This document shows positions 47,660 through 57,229 of a stretch of 64,000 nucleotides of DNA, one piece after another; the first letter of the stretch is position 1, and each line of letters opens with the position of its first letter. Both the position numbers and the translations under genes were made by a program. Under the pieces are notes generated by a model that was not told the origin of the DNA, made no database searches, and saw only the letters and a program-made list of their open reading frames with translations. Source of the stretch: Desulfovibrio ferrophilus (GTDB lineage Bacteria; Desulfobacterota; Desulfovibrionia; Desulfovibrionales; Desulfovibrionaceae); assembly GCF_003966735.1 (NCBI RefSeq), contig NZ_AP017378.1, forward strand, positions 3,182,905 through 3,246,904. Direction: 5' to 3'.

Positions 47660-48058
47660 TTATTGGCTCGACAAGAACTGCGCCCATAGCTTGCGGTTGC
47701 GCGGGCCGTCGAACTCGCAGAAGTAGATTTTCTGCCACGTCCCGAGTTGGATGTTGCCGCCCTCCACAATGACCATCTGATCGCAGCCGAACAGGGATGA
47801 TTTGATGTGTGCGTCGGAGTTGCCTTCGGCGTGGCGGTAGTCGCCGTGGTGCGGGATCAGCGCACGCATATTGACCAAGATGTCGCGCACCACGTCTGGA
47901 TCAGCGCCCTCGTTGATGGTCACCGCGCCGGTGGTGTGCGGGCAGTACAGCAGCAGCGCACCGTCGGACCAGCCGTGGGAATTGACCAGTTTGCGAACCT
48001 CGCTGGTGATATCGACCAGTGCTTCACGGTCATTGGTCTGGACCTGTATGATTTCCAT
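47660..48058 (-). CDS. yjbQ: YjbQ/UPF0047 family protein (secondary thiamine-phosphate synthase type)
   Basis: Protein of 132 residues. The conserved histidine motifs are YCPHTTGAVTINEGADPDV and HHGDYRHAEGNSDAHIKSSLFG, with GTWQKIYFCEFDGPRNRK at the end. Members of this family have weak thiamin-phosphate synthase activity; the physiological role is unsettled. It sits between cbiET and the PD-(D/E)XK-like gene. Confidence 0.93.
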   Translation of the reverse strand: MEIIQVQTNDREALVDITSEVRKLVNSHGWSDGALLLYCPHTTGAVTINEGADPDVVRDILVNMRALIPHHGDYRHAEGNSDAHIKSSLFGCDQMVIVEGGNIQLGTWQKIYFCEFDGPRNRKLWAQFLSSQ

Positions 48059-48094
48059 TCAAATACCCTCGTGAATTCATCGGGACTCGGATTG

Positions 48095-49309
48095 TTAATC
48101 CTTCGGTTTGTCGGCAATGAGCACGAACACCGGGTTCACGCCCGCCAGATGCAGTTGGCCGGCCAGGGGTTTGGTCTCAGCGGCCTGTACAAGGGTCACT
48201 GAAAATTCCCATTCCAGGTTTTCGAAGGTCTTGCGCGCACGGTACAGGGAGTCCAGCAGGATGGCGTTGGCCACCAGCCGCCCGCCGGGTTGCAGGCGTC
48301 GGCAGGCTTCTTCAAGCACCTCGGAGCCTTTGCCCAGTCCGCCACCGATGAAAACGCGGTCCGGGTCCGGCAGGTCGTGCAGGCAGCCCGGCATGGGGCC
48401 ATGCAGCACGTCCACCAGATAGGCTCCGGTGCGTCGGATGTTCTCGCGAATCATGGCCACACGGTCTGCATTCTTTTCCACGGCATAGACCCGCCCCTTG
48501 TGGCAGACGCTGGAGGCCTCGATGCCTACCGAACCGCAACCCGCGCCCAAATCCCAGAGCAGGGAGTCCGGGCGTAGCCTCAAGGCGGCGATACTTGTGG
48601 CGCGTACCGGTCCCTTGGTGATCAGGTTCTTCTCGCGCATGAACAGGTCGTCAGGGATGCCCATGCCCAAGGGGATTTCCGATTCGCAGCAGCGCTCCAG
48701 CAGTACGATGTTGCGCGGGGAAAATGTCTTTTTGCGGGCTTCGTCCAGAGTGAAGCGCCCCACGCGTTCCTTGTCGCTCTCAAGGTCTTCCAATACGTGC
48801 ATGAAATGGGTTTCGCCGCCACGGTCCAGAATGGTCTGGGCCAGGGCCGAGGGGACGGATTTGGCGTCTGTTAGCACAGCGACCCAGTCATTGCTCAATA
48901 GGGCAGAGAACAACGGGCCGTAGTCGTCGCGGCCATGCAAAGACACGGGGATCACATCGTGCCAGGGGATTTTGACCTTGGCGGCGGCGACCTGCAACGA
49001 GGTGACGCCCGGGTAGAAATACAGGTCTTCGGGAGGCAGGTGATTGATCAGCGTGGAGCCGATGCCGTAGAACAACGGGTCTCCGTCGGCCAGGACCACC
49101 ACGACTTTCTTGTTGCTGTGGTCATCGGCGATGCGCTCGATGAGCTGATCCAGGGGTGCTGTGATGGGCACCTTCTCGGCGGGGTGATCCTCGAAAAATC
49201 CGAGTAGTTGGGCTCCGCCATAGAGCACTTGGGCATGCTCCACGATTCCGGCAGAATAGTCGGGCAGGTTGTCAGGGTCCTGGCCTAGGCCGACGACATG
49301 GATAGGCAT
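48095..49309 (-). CDS. cbiET: Cobalt-precorrin-7 C5-methyltransferase / -6B C15-methyltransferase (decarboxylating)
   Basis: Fusion of 404 residues. The N-terminal CbiE tetrapyrrole methylase (about 1-200) has HVVGLGQDPDNL and VVVLADGDPLFYGIGSTL; the C-terminal CbiT (about 215-404) has the SAM site LWDLGAGCGSVGIEAS and VFIGGGLGKG. Start ATG 49309 overlaps the cbiD stop (TAATG). It corresponds to CobL of the aerobic pathway. Confidence 0.94.
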   Translation of the reverse strand: MPIHVVGLGQDPDNLPDYSAGIVEHAQVLYGGAQLLGFFEDHPAEKVPITAPLDQLIERIADDHSNKKVVVVLADGDPLFYGIGSTLINHLPPEDLYFYPGVTSLQVAAAKVKIPWHDVIPVSLHGRDDYGPLFSALLSNDWVAVLTDAKSVPSALAQTILDRGGETHFMHVLEDLESDKERVGRFTLDEARKKTFSPRNIVLLERCCESEIPLGMGIPDDLFMREKNLITKGPVRATSIAALRLRPDSLLWDLGAGCGSVGIEASSVCHKGRVYAVEKNADRVAMIRENIRRTGAYLVDVLHGPMPGCLHDLPDPDRVFIGGGLGKGSEVLEEACRRLQPGGRLVANAILLDSLYRARKTFENLEWEFSVTLVQAAETKPLAGQLHLAGVNPVFVLIADKPKD

Positions 49310-50403
49310 TACTCTTCTCCCGTGAGGTGGGTCAGCGGGGCTCCGTCGAACCCATAGACGCGGTAGCTGATGCGGGGTGTTGCCCCTGCGAAGCCCCGGG
49401 CCACAGTCAGAGCCTTTTTCGCAATGGACCCGACTATAGCATCCTTTGCAGGATCTTCCAAAACGATTTCCAGTACATGCCGCGCGGTGATGGCTTCTTT
49501 GGCCTGGGCGGCACGGTTGGCGTCCAACCCGGCCTTTCTGCACCAGTGGGACAGACGGTCAAAATCGATACGTGTGTCTTTGGCATGGGTGTACTCAAAG
49601 CCCATGGCCATCTTGACCAGCTTGCCAAAATAGCAGCCTACGGTGATTTCGGAGAAGCCGCGCGCCCCGGCTTCGGACAGGGCCAGGGCAAAGAAGTCCG
49701 CGAACTGGATGAAAGCAGTCTCGGGCAGGTTCGGGAGGTCGGCCCGAAGCAGACCTTCGGTGCGTCCGCCCGTGGACAGGCCTATGTGCGTGGTTCCTTG
49801 TGCCAGCGCCACATCCAGAGCCTGCTTGATGGACGCGGCATAGGACTCGTGGCTGAAGGGTTTGACCGTGCCTCGAGTGCCCAGAATGGAAATACCGCCC
49901 ACGATTCCCAGGCGCGGGTTCATGGTCTTTTGCGCGATGGTTTCACCTGCTGGAACCTCCACGGTCACACGCACGCTGCCTTGAAAGTCCTGGGAGGTGA
50001 TGGCTTCTGTTACGGCCGTGGCGATCTGTTTGCGGGGCTCGGGGTTGATGGCCGGTTCACCCGGGGGCACAGGCAGGCCGGGTAGGGTGACGGTGCCGAC
50101 ACCCTTGCCGCCCAGGATTTGTGGAGGCAGGTCGACATCCGGCCGCAGTTCCACCAACACCTCGATGGTATGCCCATGCGTGGCATCAGGATCGTCTCCG
50201 CCATCCTTGATGACCGTTGCGCGAGCTGTGCGCGGGCTTTCGCGGGTGATGTCTGCCACGGGCACGGTCAGTCGTCCGCCAGGGGGCAGGGGGGTGTCCA
50301 TTGTCTTGGCCTGCTGCCCTGTCAGCAGAAAGAGCGTGGCGGCCTTGGCTGCGGCTGCGGCTGCGGTTCCGGTAGTGAAGCCTTCACGCAGCTCAGGACA
50401 CAT
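49309..50403 (-). CDS. cbiD: Cobalt-precorrin-5B C1-methyltransferase
   Basis: Protein of 364 residues; LREGFTTGTAAAAAAKAA near the start, PGGEPAINPEPR-like VPPGEPAINPEPRK, GGISILGTRGTVKPFS and GCYFGKLVKMAMGF are CbiD signatures. CbiD marks the anaerobic, early-cobalt pathway. Start 50403 has GGAG 5 nt upstream and overlaps the cbiA stop by 11 nt; longer in-frame starts would run deeper into cbiA. Confidence 0.93.
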   Translation of the reverse strand: MCPELREGFTTGTAAAAAAKAATLFLLTGQQAKTMDTPLPPGGRLTVPVADITRESPRTARATVIKDGGDDPDATHGHTIEVLVELRPDVDLPPQILGGKGVGTVTLPGLPVPPGEPAINPEPRKQIATAVTEAITSQDFQGSVRVTVEVPAGETIAQKTMNPRLGIVGGISILGTRGTVKPFSHESYAASIKQALDVALAQGTTHIGLSTGGRTEGLLRADLPNLPETAFIQFADFFALALSEAGARGFSEITVGCYFGKLVKMAMGFEYTHAKDTRIDFDRLSHWCRKAGLDANRAAQAKEAITARHVLEIVLEDPAKDAIVGSIAKKALTVARGFAGATPRISYRVYGFDGAPLTHLTGEE

Positions 50404-51829
50404 CGGGACTCCGGGGTAGGGCATCCGGCTCGTCTGTGGGGCCTTGGGCGTTGCGGCTATCCCGGCAGGCCTGAACAAAGGCTGCGGGCACATCAGGATT
50501 GGAGATGAAGTGGGCGTGAACATAGGTGCCCAAGGTTCTGCCCACCGTAAAGCCCTCGCGCAGGTCGGTCCAGCCCTTGCGGTCGCGGACCTTGTACACG
50601 GCCTCGGCTCCGTCTCCCATGTCGGTCAGGGACGAATAATGGAATTCGTGGCCGCGCAGCATGGTCCAGGCCGGACCGAAGGCGGAATCCGCCGTGGTGA
50701 CGGCCTCGCGATAGCCCAGTGCCCGGAAGCGATCGCCCATGGCGGCGTTCATGGGAAAGACTCCGGCCATGGGATGCCTGTGGCCTGTGGCATCGGTGAT
50801 TGACTGCATGAGGGTCATGAACCCGCCGCATTCGGCGTAGACCGGTTTGTTCGACGCGCAAAACGAACGCAGGGCCGAAAGCATTCCCGCGTTGGTAGAG
50901 AGGGTTTCGGCATGAAGCTCGGGATAGCCACCGCCCAGATACAGGCCGTCCAGATCGGCGGGCAGGGCGGTGTCGATGAGCGGTGAAAAAGGAACGAGTT
51001 CTGCTCCGGCCTCGGCAAGCAGGCGCAGATTCTCATGGTAATAGAAACAGAAAGCCCTGTCGCGGGCCACGCCGATGCGCACGTCAGGAGCTTGAGGTGG
51101 TGTGCTTTCGGTCGTGGACTCTTCGGGGAGCGTGAGCGCCGGGTCCGGGGCCAGGGACAGCAGGCGGCCCAGATTGGCTCCATCCTCCATCCAGCGGGCC
51201 AGGCGTCCGCCCATCTCGTCGTCCAGTTTGTGGTCCTCGGCTGTAACCAGCCCCAGATGGCGCGAGGGCAGGGCCAATTTTTCGTTGCGGGCCAGGAAGC
51301 CCAGCGGCAGGATGCCGGGCAGATCGAGCATGGCTTCTTCGATGATGCTTTTATGATTGTCGGAGCCGATGCGGTTGAACAGGACCCCTGCCATGTTCAG
51401 TTCGGGGTCGAATTCGGCGTAGCCCTTGACCATGGCGGCGGCGGAGCGGGCCATGGAGCGGGCATCGACCACCAGCACCACCGGGGCGTCGAGCCATTTG
51501 GCCAACTGCGCGGTGGTGCCCTCCTCGCTGCTGCCGGAAAAACCGTCGAACAGGCCCATGACCCCTTCCACCACGGCCACGTCAGCATCGGCGGCGTAGC
51601 GCGAGAAAACCTCACGCACTCCGGCCTCGCCCATCATCCAGCCATCCAGATTATGGCTGGGGCGGCCTGTGACGGCCTCGTGATGGCCGGGGTCGATGAA
51701 GTCCGGCCCGGCCTTGAAGGCCTGGACCGTGAAGCCACGGCGCACCAGCGCCGCCATGAGCGCCAGACTGGCTGTGGTCTTGCCGCATCCGCTGTGCGTT
51801 CCCGCGATGACGATAGTTCTCGTAGGCAT
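50393..51829 (-). CDS. cbiA: Cobyrinate a,c-diamide synthase
   Basis: Glutamine-dependent amidase of 478 residues. The N-terminal ATP-binding domain has AGTHSGCGKTTASLALMAAL and QAFKAGPDFIDPGHH; the C-terminal class I glutaminase has GGGYPELHAE, the nucleophile Cys in YAECGGFMTL and HEFHYSS. It amidates the a and c side chains of (cob)yrinate. First gene of the cbiA-cbiD-cbiET unit. Confidence 0.95.
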   Translation of the reverse strand: MPTRTIVIAGTHSGCGKTTASLALMAALVRRGFTVQAFKAGPDFIDPGHHEAVTGRPSHNLDGWMMGEAGVREVFSRYAADADVAVVEGVMGLFDGFSGSSEEGTTAQLAKWLDAPVVLVVDARSMARSAAAMVKGYAEFDPELNMAGVLFNRIGSDNHKSIIEEAMLDLPGILPLGFLARNEKLALPSRHLGLVTAEDHKLDDEMGGRLARWMEDGANLGRLLSLAPDPALTLPEESTTESTPPQAPDVRIGVARDRAFCFYYHENLRLLAEAGAELVPFSPLIDTALPADLDGLYLGGGYPELHAETLSTNAGMLSALRSFCASNKPVYAECGGFMTLMQSITDATGHRHPMAGVFPMNAAMGDRFRALGYREAVTTADSAFGPAWTMLRGHEFHYSSLTDMGDGAEAVYKVRDRKGWTDLREGFTVGRTLGTYVHAHFISNPDVPAAFVQACRDSRNAQGPTDEPDALPRSPDVS

Positions 51830-51872
51830 TCCCCAACCTTAGCGAATGCCCACGAGAAAGAGAAGGGGCGGA

Positions 51873-54311
51873 TTAGCCCCTGGCCTTGTAAGCGACGGGG
51901 AAGGTGTGGTTGGTGTACGTCACGTCCAGATCGGCGGGGGCGACTCCGTCCTCCGTATCCTCTGTCCAGGCACCGCTGCCATCGTTTTTGGCCTGGTAAT
52001 ATTTTCTTTCGTCCATATCGAAGGCCAGGCCGATGTCAGCTGGTTTGATGTTGGTGGTGAGCCTGGGTTCGGCATTGGGAGTCTTCAGTGTGTGCACTCC
52101 GCGTACACCTCGCCGGGTCATGTCCATGCTCAGTTCGATGACGTGGGTCATCTCTTCGCCGAATTCGGTGACCAGGGCGACTACGGGGTTGGTGGCGGCA
52201 ATGACCTGAGATACGCCGATAATCCCCAGGTGGTTCTTGTAGATGAAGTCCTTGGGATTGAAGCTGGGGGGCGATACTTCGTAGTCCTTGATGGAGCCGA
52301 TGTGTGGCAGCAGGAGATCAAAGGGGATTCCCGGAGGCGTGAGGTAGCTGTTGACGACTTCGTTGGTTGTATACTGCAGATTTTGTCTCCCGCTGTAGTC
52401 TGTATCGGCCAGAGTCAGGCCACCGGCCTTTACCGCTGCTGGTTTGAAGGTCCAGCACAGACTGGTGTCCGAAGTGATCAGAATTCGGGACTTGGGCGTG
52501 CCCGCCAGCTTCGAGAAGACAAATTCCAGACCCGTGGCGTAGTTCTTGGTCACCACCTCGTTGTGGTAGGCCTTGTGCACGATCATTTTTAATTCGTTGG
52601 CCTGAGGACCAGCACTGGTGGGAGCATTGGCCAGATAGTAGGTTTGTCCCGGCTCGATGATGTGCACCCCGCCAATATAGTCGATGTACTGCGAGTCCGG
52701 GTCGATGATGGTGTTGAATTTACGCATGGTGCCCAGATTGACGTAGACCTGCACCTTCTTTTTGGCATGGCCCGCAGCCTTGAGCACGTCTTCGTTTTTT
52801 TTGGGTGTGATGATCAGGCCATAGTCTGTGATATTGAGTGGAGCGCTGTTTTCGGGCAGGCACATGGCCATGATGGCTATGTCTCGCTGGTCGAGAGCTT
52901 TCCCGTCAAGGTCCTCCAGTTCGATCAAGGGCAGGACGGTGACATCGTTGGTTGCCAGAAGATCATATAAATTATTCCAGTCGTCTTGGAGACTTCCTGG
53001 TGCCGGAGTTGCTCCTTCGGCTGGTTTGAGCGTGCAGAGGAAATCGAACTTTTGATCATCCGAATGGCCGGGGTTGTCTTGTGCATAATCCATATAGGTC
53101 AGTTGCAGGCTGGGCAGGTATGCGCCGAATTCCTTAAGGGTATTCTTGATAGTGGCGTTATGCTGATAGAGCACCGTGAAGATGGATTCCAAATCGGCGG
53201 TGTGGTCGTTGTGTGCGTGGGTCACGACAATGTTGTCGATGTCGTTTACGCGTCCGCCAGCGTCCGCAAAGTTGCGGATGAAACGGAACCCTGGGTCCAC
53301 CACCGTGCCTTTGTTCTGATGCCAGATAAAATAGCCGCCACCTCGATAGACACGTTGCCGATCGGCCTCATCGGGCACGATGGGGGTGAAGGAGTTCCAG
53401 CGCCTGAGAACATAGAACAGGGGGATGTCTTTGGTGTTGTCCCCGGCATTTAGCTGGCTGGGTTTGTTGATGAAGGCCAGCCGCTGGGCATCCGTATCCT
53501 CCATGTTTTTCAGGATATCCAGGTTGGCCACTCGCCAGGTTTTGAAATAGGCAGCGCTGGCTGCCTGCTGGGCCAGGCCAAGGTCCGAGGCGATGACGTC
53601 GATGTTTTGGATGGGCTGTCTCGCACCGATGGTAGAATTCAGATAGGTCATGTAATCGTTGAGCAGGTCGCGGCCATGGTTGAGGTCACCAGGCACAGTG
53701 CCGTCGGCGTTAAGTGTCACCTTGTCCAGGTAGTGGGCCGCGGCACAGGTCCGCATGATGGCATTGGCCATCCAGCTGACCTTGTAGGGGTAACTGATGA
53801 TGCCTGGTTGGGCGAGTAGCGGGTCGAGGTATTTGGCCGCGGTCTTGGCCCAATCGTATTCATTGGGGAAATCCAGTGGATAGCTGGGGACGATCCAGTG
53901 CAGGTCCGCAAAGGCATGGGCCAGGAACAGGATCGAAAAGCATGGTTCTTGGCTATGTGCGGGAATGGCTTCTGCGCAATGCCGGGCACGAAAGGATTGG
54001 TCCTTTTTGCCCAAAGCCGCATAGACCAGCGCGATAAGCCCCAGGCGAAAGGATACGAGCAGTGGTGATGCCCCGTCTATTTCCAGGTTGCGCTTGAGAA
54101 AGTAGAGTTCCTGATAGCGATCGCCCTTGAACATCTTCTTGAGCGCCGAGATGATGTTGCGCATGGCGTCGGCATTGGCCTTGCTGTAGACGGTCGGGTT
54201 GGCCTCTGCCTTGAGGACTTCCAGTTGCTCCCATGGTTTGGAGTCGATCTTGCCAGAGTTGTAGAGCTCCACGGCCTTCCAGCATTCGATGAGAAATCCC
54301 TGGATATCCAT
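51873..54311 (-). CDS. Large orphan protein with a metallo-beta-lactamase fold
   Basis: Protein of 812 residues, no signal peptide or TM. Residues 1-290 are helical and not recognised. The MBL motif HAHNDH lies at 365-370, followed by candidate motif 3 His579/583 (IVHKAYHNE), motif 4 Asp615 (LITSDTS) and motif 5 His670 (LLPHIGS), so a di-metal site is possible. Unusually, about 210 residues separate motif 2 from motif 3. In the C-terminal part NHLGIIGVSQVIAATNPVVALVTEFGEEM resembles the strand-helix end of RNase J/Z-like MBL proteins. No neighbour suggests a pathway. The G/C-poor start and isolated position would fit acquisition by transfer. Function not known. Confidence 0.85.
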   Translation of the reverse strand: MDIQGFLIECWKAVELYNSGKIDSKPWEQLEVLKAEANPTVYSKANADAMRNIISALKKMFKGDRYQELYFLKRNLEIDGASPLLVSFRLGLIALVYAALGKKDQSFRARHCAEAIPAHSQEPCFSILFLAHAFADLHWIVPSYPLDFPNEYDWAKTAAKYLDPLLAQPGIISYPYKVSWMANAIMRTCAAAHYLDKVTLNADGTVPGDLNHGRDLLNDYMTYLNSTIGARQPIQNIDVIASDLGLAQQAASAAYFKTWRVANLDILKNMEDTDAQRLAFINKPSQLNAGDNTKDIPLFYVLRRWNSFTPIVPDEADRQRVYRGGGYFIWHQNKGTVVDPGFRFIRNFADAGGRVNDIDNIVVTHAHNDHTADLESIFTVLYQHNATIKNTLKEFGAYLPSLQLTYMDYAQDNPGHSDDQKFDFLCTLKPAEGATPAPGSLQDDWNNLYDLLATNDVTVLPLIELEDLDGKALDQRDIAIMAMCLPENSAPLNITDYGLIITPKKNEDVLKAAGHAKKKVQVYVNLGTMRKFNTIIDPDSQYIDYIGGVHIIEPGQTYYLANAPTSAGPQANELKMIVHKAYHNEVVTKNYATGLEFVFSKLAGTPKSRILITSDTSLCWTFKPAAVKAGGLTLADTDYSGRQNLQYTTNEVVNSYLTPPGIPFDLLLPHIGSIKDYEVSPPSFNPKDFIYKNHLGIIGVSQVIAATNPVVALVTEFGEEMTHVIELSMDMTRRGVRGVHTLKTPNAEPRLTTNIKPADIGLAFDMDERKYYQAKNDGSGAWTEDTEDGVAPADLDVTYTNHTFPVAYKARG

Positions 54312-54475
54312 ATCTGCCCCCTGCTGCTGATTTGATGTGCAATCTATGTCTGTCTATATAGACGATACGTATCCAGGTGTAAAGTAGAGAGTCCAGAGTG
54401 GCTGATGCTCTGTTTAGTGAGGGATAAGCAGGATAGATGAGTCTATTTTGCTGGCTGTTCTGCCTTTCGACCATA

Positions 54476-54508
54476 AGAAAACCCCGGCGTCCTTACGAAC
54501 ACCGGGGT
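54476..54508 (-). terminator. Terminator of the 54533-55027 gene
   Basis: ACCCCGG (54481-54487) pairs with CCGGGGT (54502-54508), with an inner GT/AC; on the minus strand TTTTC follows. Confidence 0.8.
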
Positions 54509-54532
54509 AGAAAATCATGAGGGTGACGGGGG

Positions 54533-55027
54533 TTACTGCACGCAGCCACAGCCCTTGTCGGCGCCGCTGTCAACGTCGGTCAAGCGCGCCAGATAGTCCT
54601 GCACTTCGTCAGTCTGCTTCCAGGAATTGAACCCTTCCAGCCATTGCTCAAAGGGCATGAATTCTTCGTCCAGAGCAGCTTCGTGGCCCTGCATCCACAG
54701 GCCGAAGAGGTACATCTCCAGTTTCAGGTCCTTGGAGTCCCAGACGTGCCCGACAGTGCCGGTGGGGTACTTGGGTCCGTCGTACAGGGAGGCAATGTGG
54801 GCGCAGGTCTCGGAGCAGGACTTGTTGTAGTCGATGAGCGCCCCGTTGTATCGATCTGCCAAGGCGTACATTTCCTCGTGCTGCTTGCGGATGTCTTCAA
54901 GACGATCCTCAGGGATCTCGATGCGTACGGCTTCTTCGACGGTTTCCTTGACAAAATAGAAACGCAGCCAGTTTTCGAATTTCATGACATCGGCAACATC
55001 GGCAACGGCATTATTGAAATTGGACAT
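54533..55027 (-). CDS. Hypothetical soluble protein, 164 residues
   Basis: Not recognised. Acidic, helical protein with many Trp and Tyr, no signal peptide, and a cysteine-rich end (GCGCVQ) plus two central Cys in SCSETCAH. Start 55027 follows GAGGAG; a frame back to 55108 lacks a ribosome-binding site. It has its own terminator, so it is probably a single-gene unit. A metal- or redox-related role is possible from the cysteine pairs, but this is only inference. Confidence 0.8.
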   Translation of the reverse strand: MSNFNNAVADVADVMKFENWLRFYFVKETVEEAVRIEIPEDRLEDIRKQHEEMYALADRYNGALIDYNKSCSETCAHIASLYDGPKYPTGTVGHVWDSKDLKLEMYLFGLWMQGHEAALDEEFMPFEQWLEGFNSWKQTDEVQDYLARLTDVDSGADKGCGCVQ

Positions 55028-55251
55028 TGTATTGTTACTCCTCGAAGTTCTGCGGGCACTGTGCAGCCGCGGGTGACCACAAGTAGGCATCCTCGGCCAA
55101 TGAGTCAAGTCTTGGGCCTTGCTCCTTGTTGGACAAGGGAAACCCCGGGGGGGCTGAGGTCTTATTCCGGGTTTGCACGCCTGGAAACACGGATGTAGAA
55201 AAGCGCAAGGAATATCAGGCGCGGTCAGGCGCCAGTCATTAGAGTCGTTTC

Positions 55252-56154
55252 ATGACAGAGGGACACATGACCAAACAGACACAGGGAAGCTATCAGGAAC
55301 GCCTGAATCGGGTGCTGGACCATATGGAACGGCATTTGGATGACGATTTGGCCTTGGACGAACTGGCGGCAGTGGCCTGCTTTTCACCATATCATTTCCA
55401 CCGGATCTTCAGTGGGATGGTGGGTGAAGGCGTCAAGGCCCACCTGCGACGGCTCAGGCTGGAGCGTGCAGCCAATCGACTGACATTTACGGAGCTTCCG
55501 GTCACGGATATCGCCCTGAATGCAGGCTACGACAGTCCCGAGGCCTTTTCTCGAGCTTTCAGGAATCTGTTTGAGTTGTCCCCGGTCCGGTATCGGGAGC
55601 TGGCCTTGGCAGGAGGATTGCCTCCGGCTTCGGGACGTTCCAGCGTGGCCCTGTGCCGAGCCTGTGAACTCATTCAGGAGGGAAAATTGACCATGGAAGC
55701 GACTATCAAGGAATTGCCTGAATTGAACGTGGCCTATGTGCGCCATGTGGGGCCGTATGAGATGTGTGAATCGGCCTGGGAGGCCGTGTGCGGTTGGGCA
55801 GCGCCCAAGGGACTGCTGGGACCGAATACGGCCATTGTTGGTTTGTGCCACGATGACCCTGAGATCACGCCGCCCGAGAAGATTCGCTATGATGCCTGTC
55901 TGACGGTTCCCGAAGGGGTACAGGCTGAAGGTTCGGTGGGCGTCAAGACCATCGGAGGCGGGCGGTACGCCGTGACCGTGCACAAGGGCCCCTATGCGAA
56001 CCTGCACGCTACTTATGCCTGGCTGTGTGGCGTCTGGGTGGTGGAGAATGGTCATGAACTGGCCAGTGAACCCTCTCTGGAGTTCTATCTGAACAACCCG
56101 GAGCAAACTCCGCCCGAAGAGCTGAGGACCGAGGTGCATGTGCGTCTGGCCTAG
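55252..56154 (+). CDS. AraC-family regulator with GyrI-like ligand domain
   Basis: Protein of 300 residues. Two helix-turn-helix motifs at about 20-110 (LALDELAAVACFSPYHFHRIFSGMVGEG, VTDIALNAGYDSPEAFSRAFRNLFELSP), then a GyrI/Rob-type domain at about 143-300 (LNVAYVRHVGPYE, AVTVHKGPYANLHATYAWL) that usually binds small hydrophobic or cationic compounds. This build resembles Rob and multidrug-response regulators. A second in-frame ATG at 55267 is a possible start. Confidence 0.93.
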   Translation: MTEGHMTKQTQGSYQERLNRVLDHMERHLDDDLALDELAAVACFSPYHFHRIFSGMVGEGVKAHLRRLRLERAANRLTFTELPVTDIALNAGYDSPEAFSRAFRNLFELSPVRYRELALAGGLPPASGRSSVALCRACELIQEGKLTMEATIKELPELNVAYVRHVGPYEMCESAWEAVCGWAAPKGLLGPNTAIVGLCHDDPEITPPEKIRYDACLTVPEGVQAEGSVGVKTIGGGRYAVTVHKGPYANLHATYAWLCGVWVVENGHELASEPSLEFYLNNPEQTPPEELRTEVHVRLA

Positions 56155-56269
56155 GTCGGTTGATGCCGTTTCAAACGTGTTCGGGCGGGATCGTTCTGCT
56201 TGCGCGACGCGGACGAGCCTCGGCAGAAGAATTGATGCGATGGGTCGCCTTCCGGACGGGGGGCGGCCT

Positions 56270-56788
56270 TTACAGTTTGGGGACGTCGGATTCCTCATGC
56301 CCATAACGAGCCAGCAGCGCATCCAGGTGTTCCTTGATGGCGTGGCAGTCGCCGCCGATGAAGGTGCCCCTGACCCTGATGGAGTTGGGGGCGTTCTTGA
56401 CCGGGCGGCCATCGATGTGGTTCAGGGCTGGTTTGTCATCCTTGAAGAGGATGACCAGGTTCTGGACGCCTTTCTTGTTCCAGGCCGGATGCACACAGAC
56501 CATGCGCGCCACCTCCGGCCAGGGGATGAGGATTTCATGCTTCCAGCAGCCCACGCGGATGCCACGCTCGTCGGCTTTGAGGCAATAGCGGGTCAGAATT
56601 GCGGTTTTCAGCTCCGGCCCGCAGGCCATGAGTATGCCAACGAAAAGAGCGACAAAGATCAAGGCCTCGGTGCCCCATTCCGGGGTGCGGATGATGAGCA
56701 CCAGCAGCGACCCGAGCAGCAGGGCCAAAGCAATGCCATAGGTGGTCATCAAACCTTTGTTCAGGGGCACTTCCACGGTGTCAGTCAT
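56270..56788 (-). CDS. Membrane protein with two TM segments and a PH-like domain (copy 2)
   Basis: Protein of 172 residues: TM at about 16-34 and 40-56, then a beta-rich domain (RYCLKADERGIRVGCWKHEILIPWPEVARMVCVH..LVILFKDDKPALNHIDG) of bacterial PH-like type. Paralogous in layout to the gene just upstream, which it overlaps by 8 nt. Function unknown. Confidence 0.78.
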   Translation of the reverse strand: MTDTVEVPLNKGLMTTYGIALALLLGSLLVLIIRTPEWGTEALIFVALFVGILMACGPELKTAILTRYCLKADERGIRVGCWKHEILIPWPEVARMVCVHPAWNKKGVQNLVILFKDDKPALNHIDGRPVKNAPNSIRVRGTFIGGDCHAIKEHLDALLARYGHEESDVPKL

Positions 56789-57224
56789 GCGTTTGGTCCT
56801 TGAGCCAGATGTCCATGGCTGTCTTGATCGTTTGCGGGGCGGGGCCCAGGTACAGGCCAGCCAGGGTTAGTGTGTCACCATTTCGCAGGGTCAGGATGAG
56901 GTTCTCGTAGCGGCGTTTGGGAGCTTGGGCGGTGGAGCAGGAGGCGATGTCCTTCCATGGCAGCAATTGTGGCTCGCGGGTGGTGTTCACGAGCAGCCCT
57001 TCAGGCCCCATCTCCAAGGCGTAGTCTCGTCCGATGACCAGCACCAGCTTGTTGACGTTGACCAGAAACAGGCTCAGGCAGGCGACCATGGCAGCCACGG
57101 CCCCAGCATTCCATCCTCCCAGCCGCCAGCAGAAGAATCCCAACACGGATAAGGTCAGAACAAAGAGCAGGGTCTGAGTGACCAGTCGTTGCTTGTTCCA
57201 GGGGATGTGTAGAGGCTCGGGCAT
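56781..57224 (-). CDS. Membrane protein with two TM segments and a PH-like domain (copy 1)
   Basis: Protein of 147 residues: TM at about 16-33 and 38-60, then a soluble domain (DYALEMGPEGLLVNTTREPQLLPWKDIASC..NLILTLRNGDTLTLAGLYLG) with the same strand order and the same Pro-Trp-x-(D/E)-(I/V)-A element as its neighbour. It follows bioB by 5 nt, so it is probably expressed with it, though no biotin role is implied. Confidence 0.78.
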   Translation of the reverse strand: MPEPLHIPWNKQRLVTQTLLFVLTLSVLGFFCWRLGGWNAGAVAAMVACLSLFLVNVNKLVLVIGRDYALEMGPEGLLVNTTREPQLLPWKDIASCSTAQAPKRRYENLILTLRNGDTLTLAGLYLGPAPQTIKTAMDIWLKDQTHD

Positions 57225-57229
57225 GGTCG

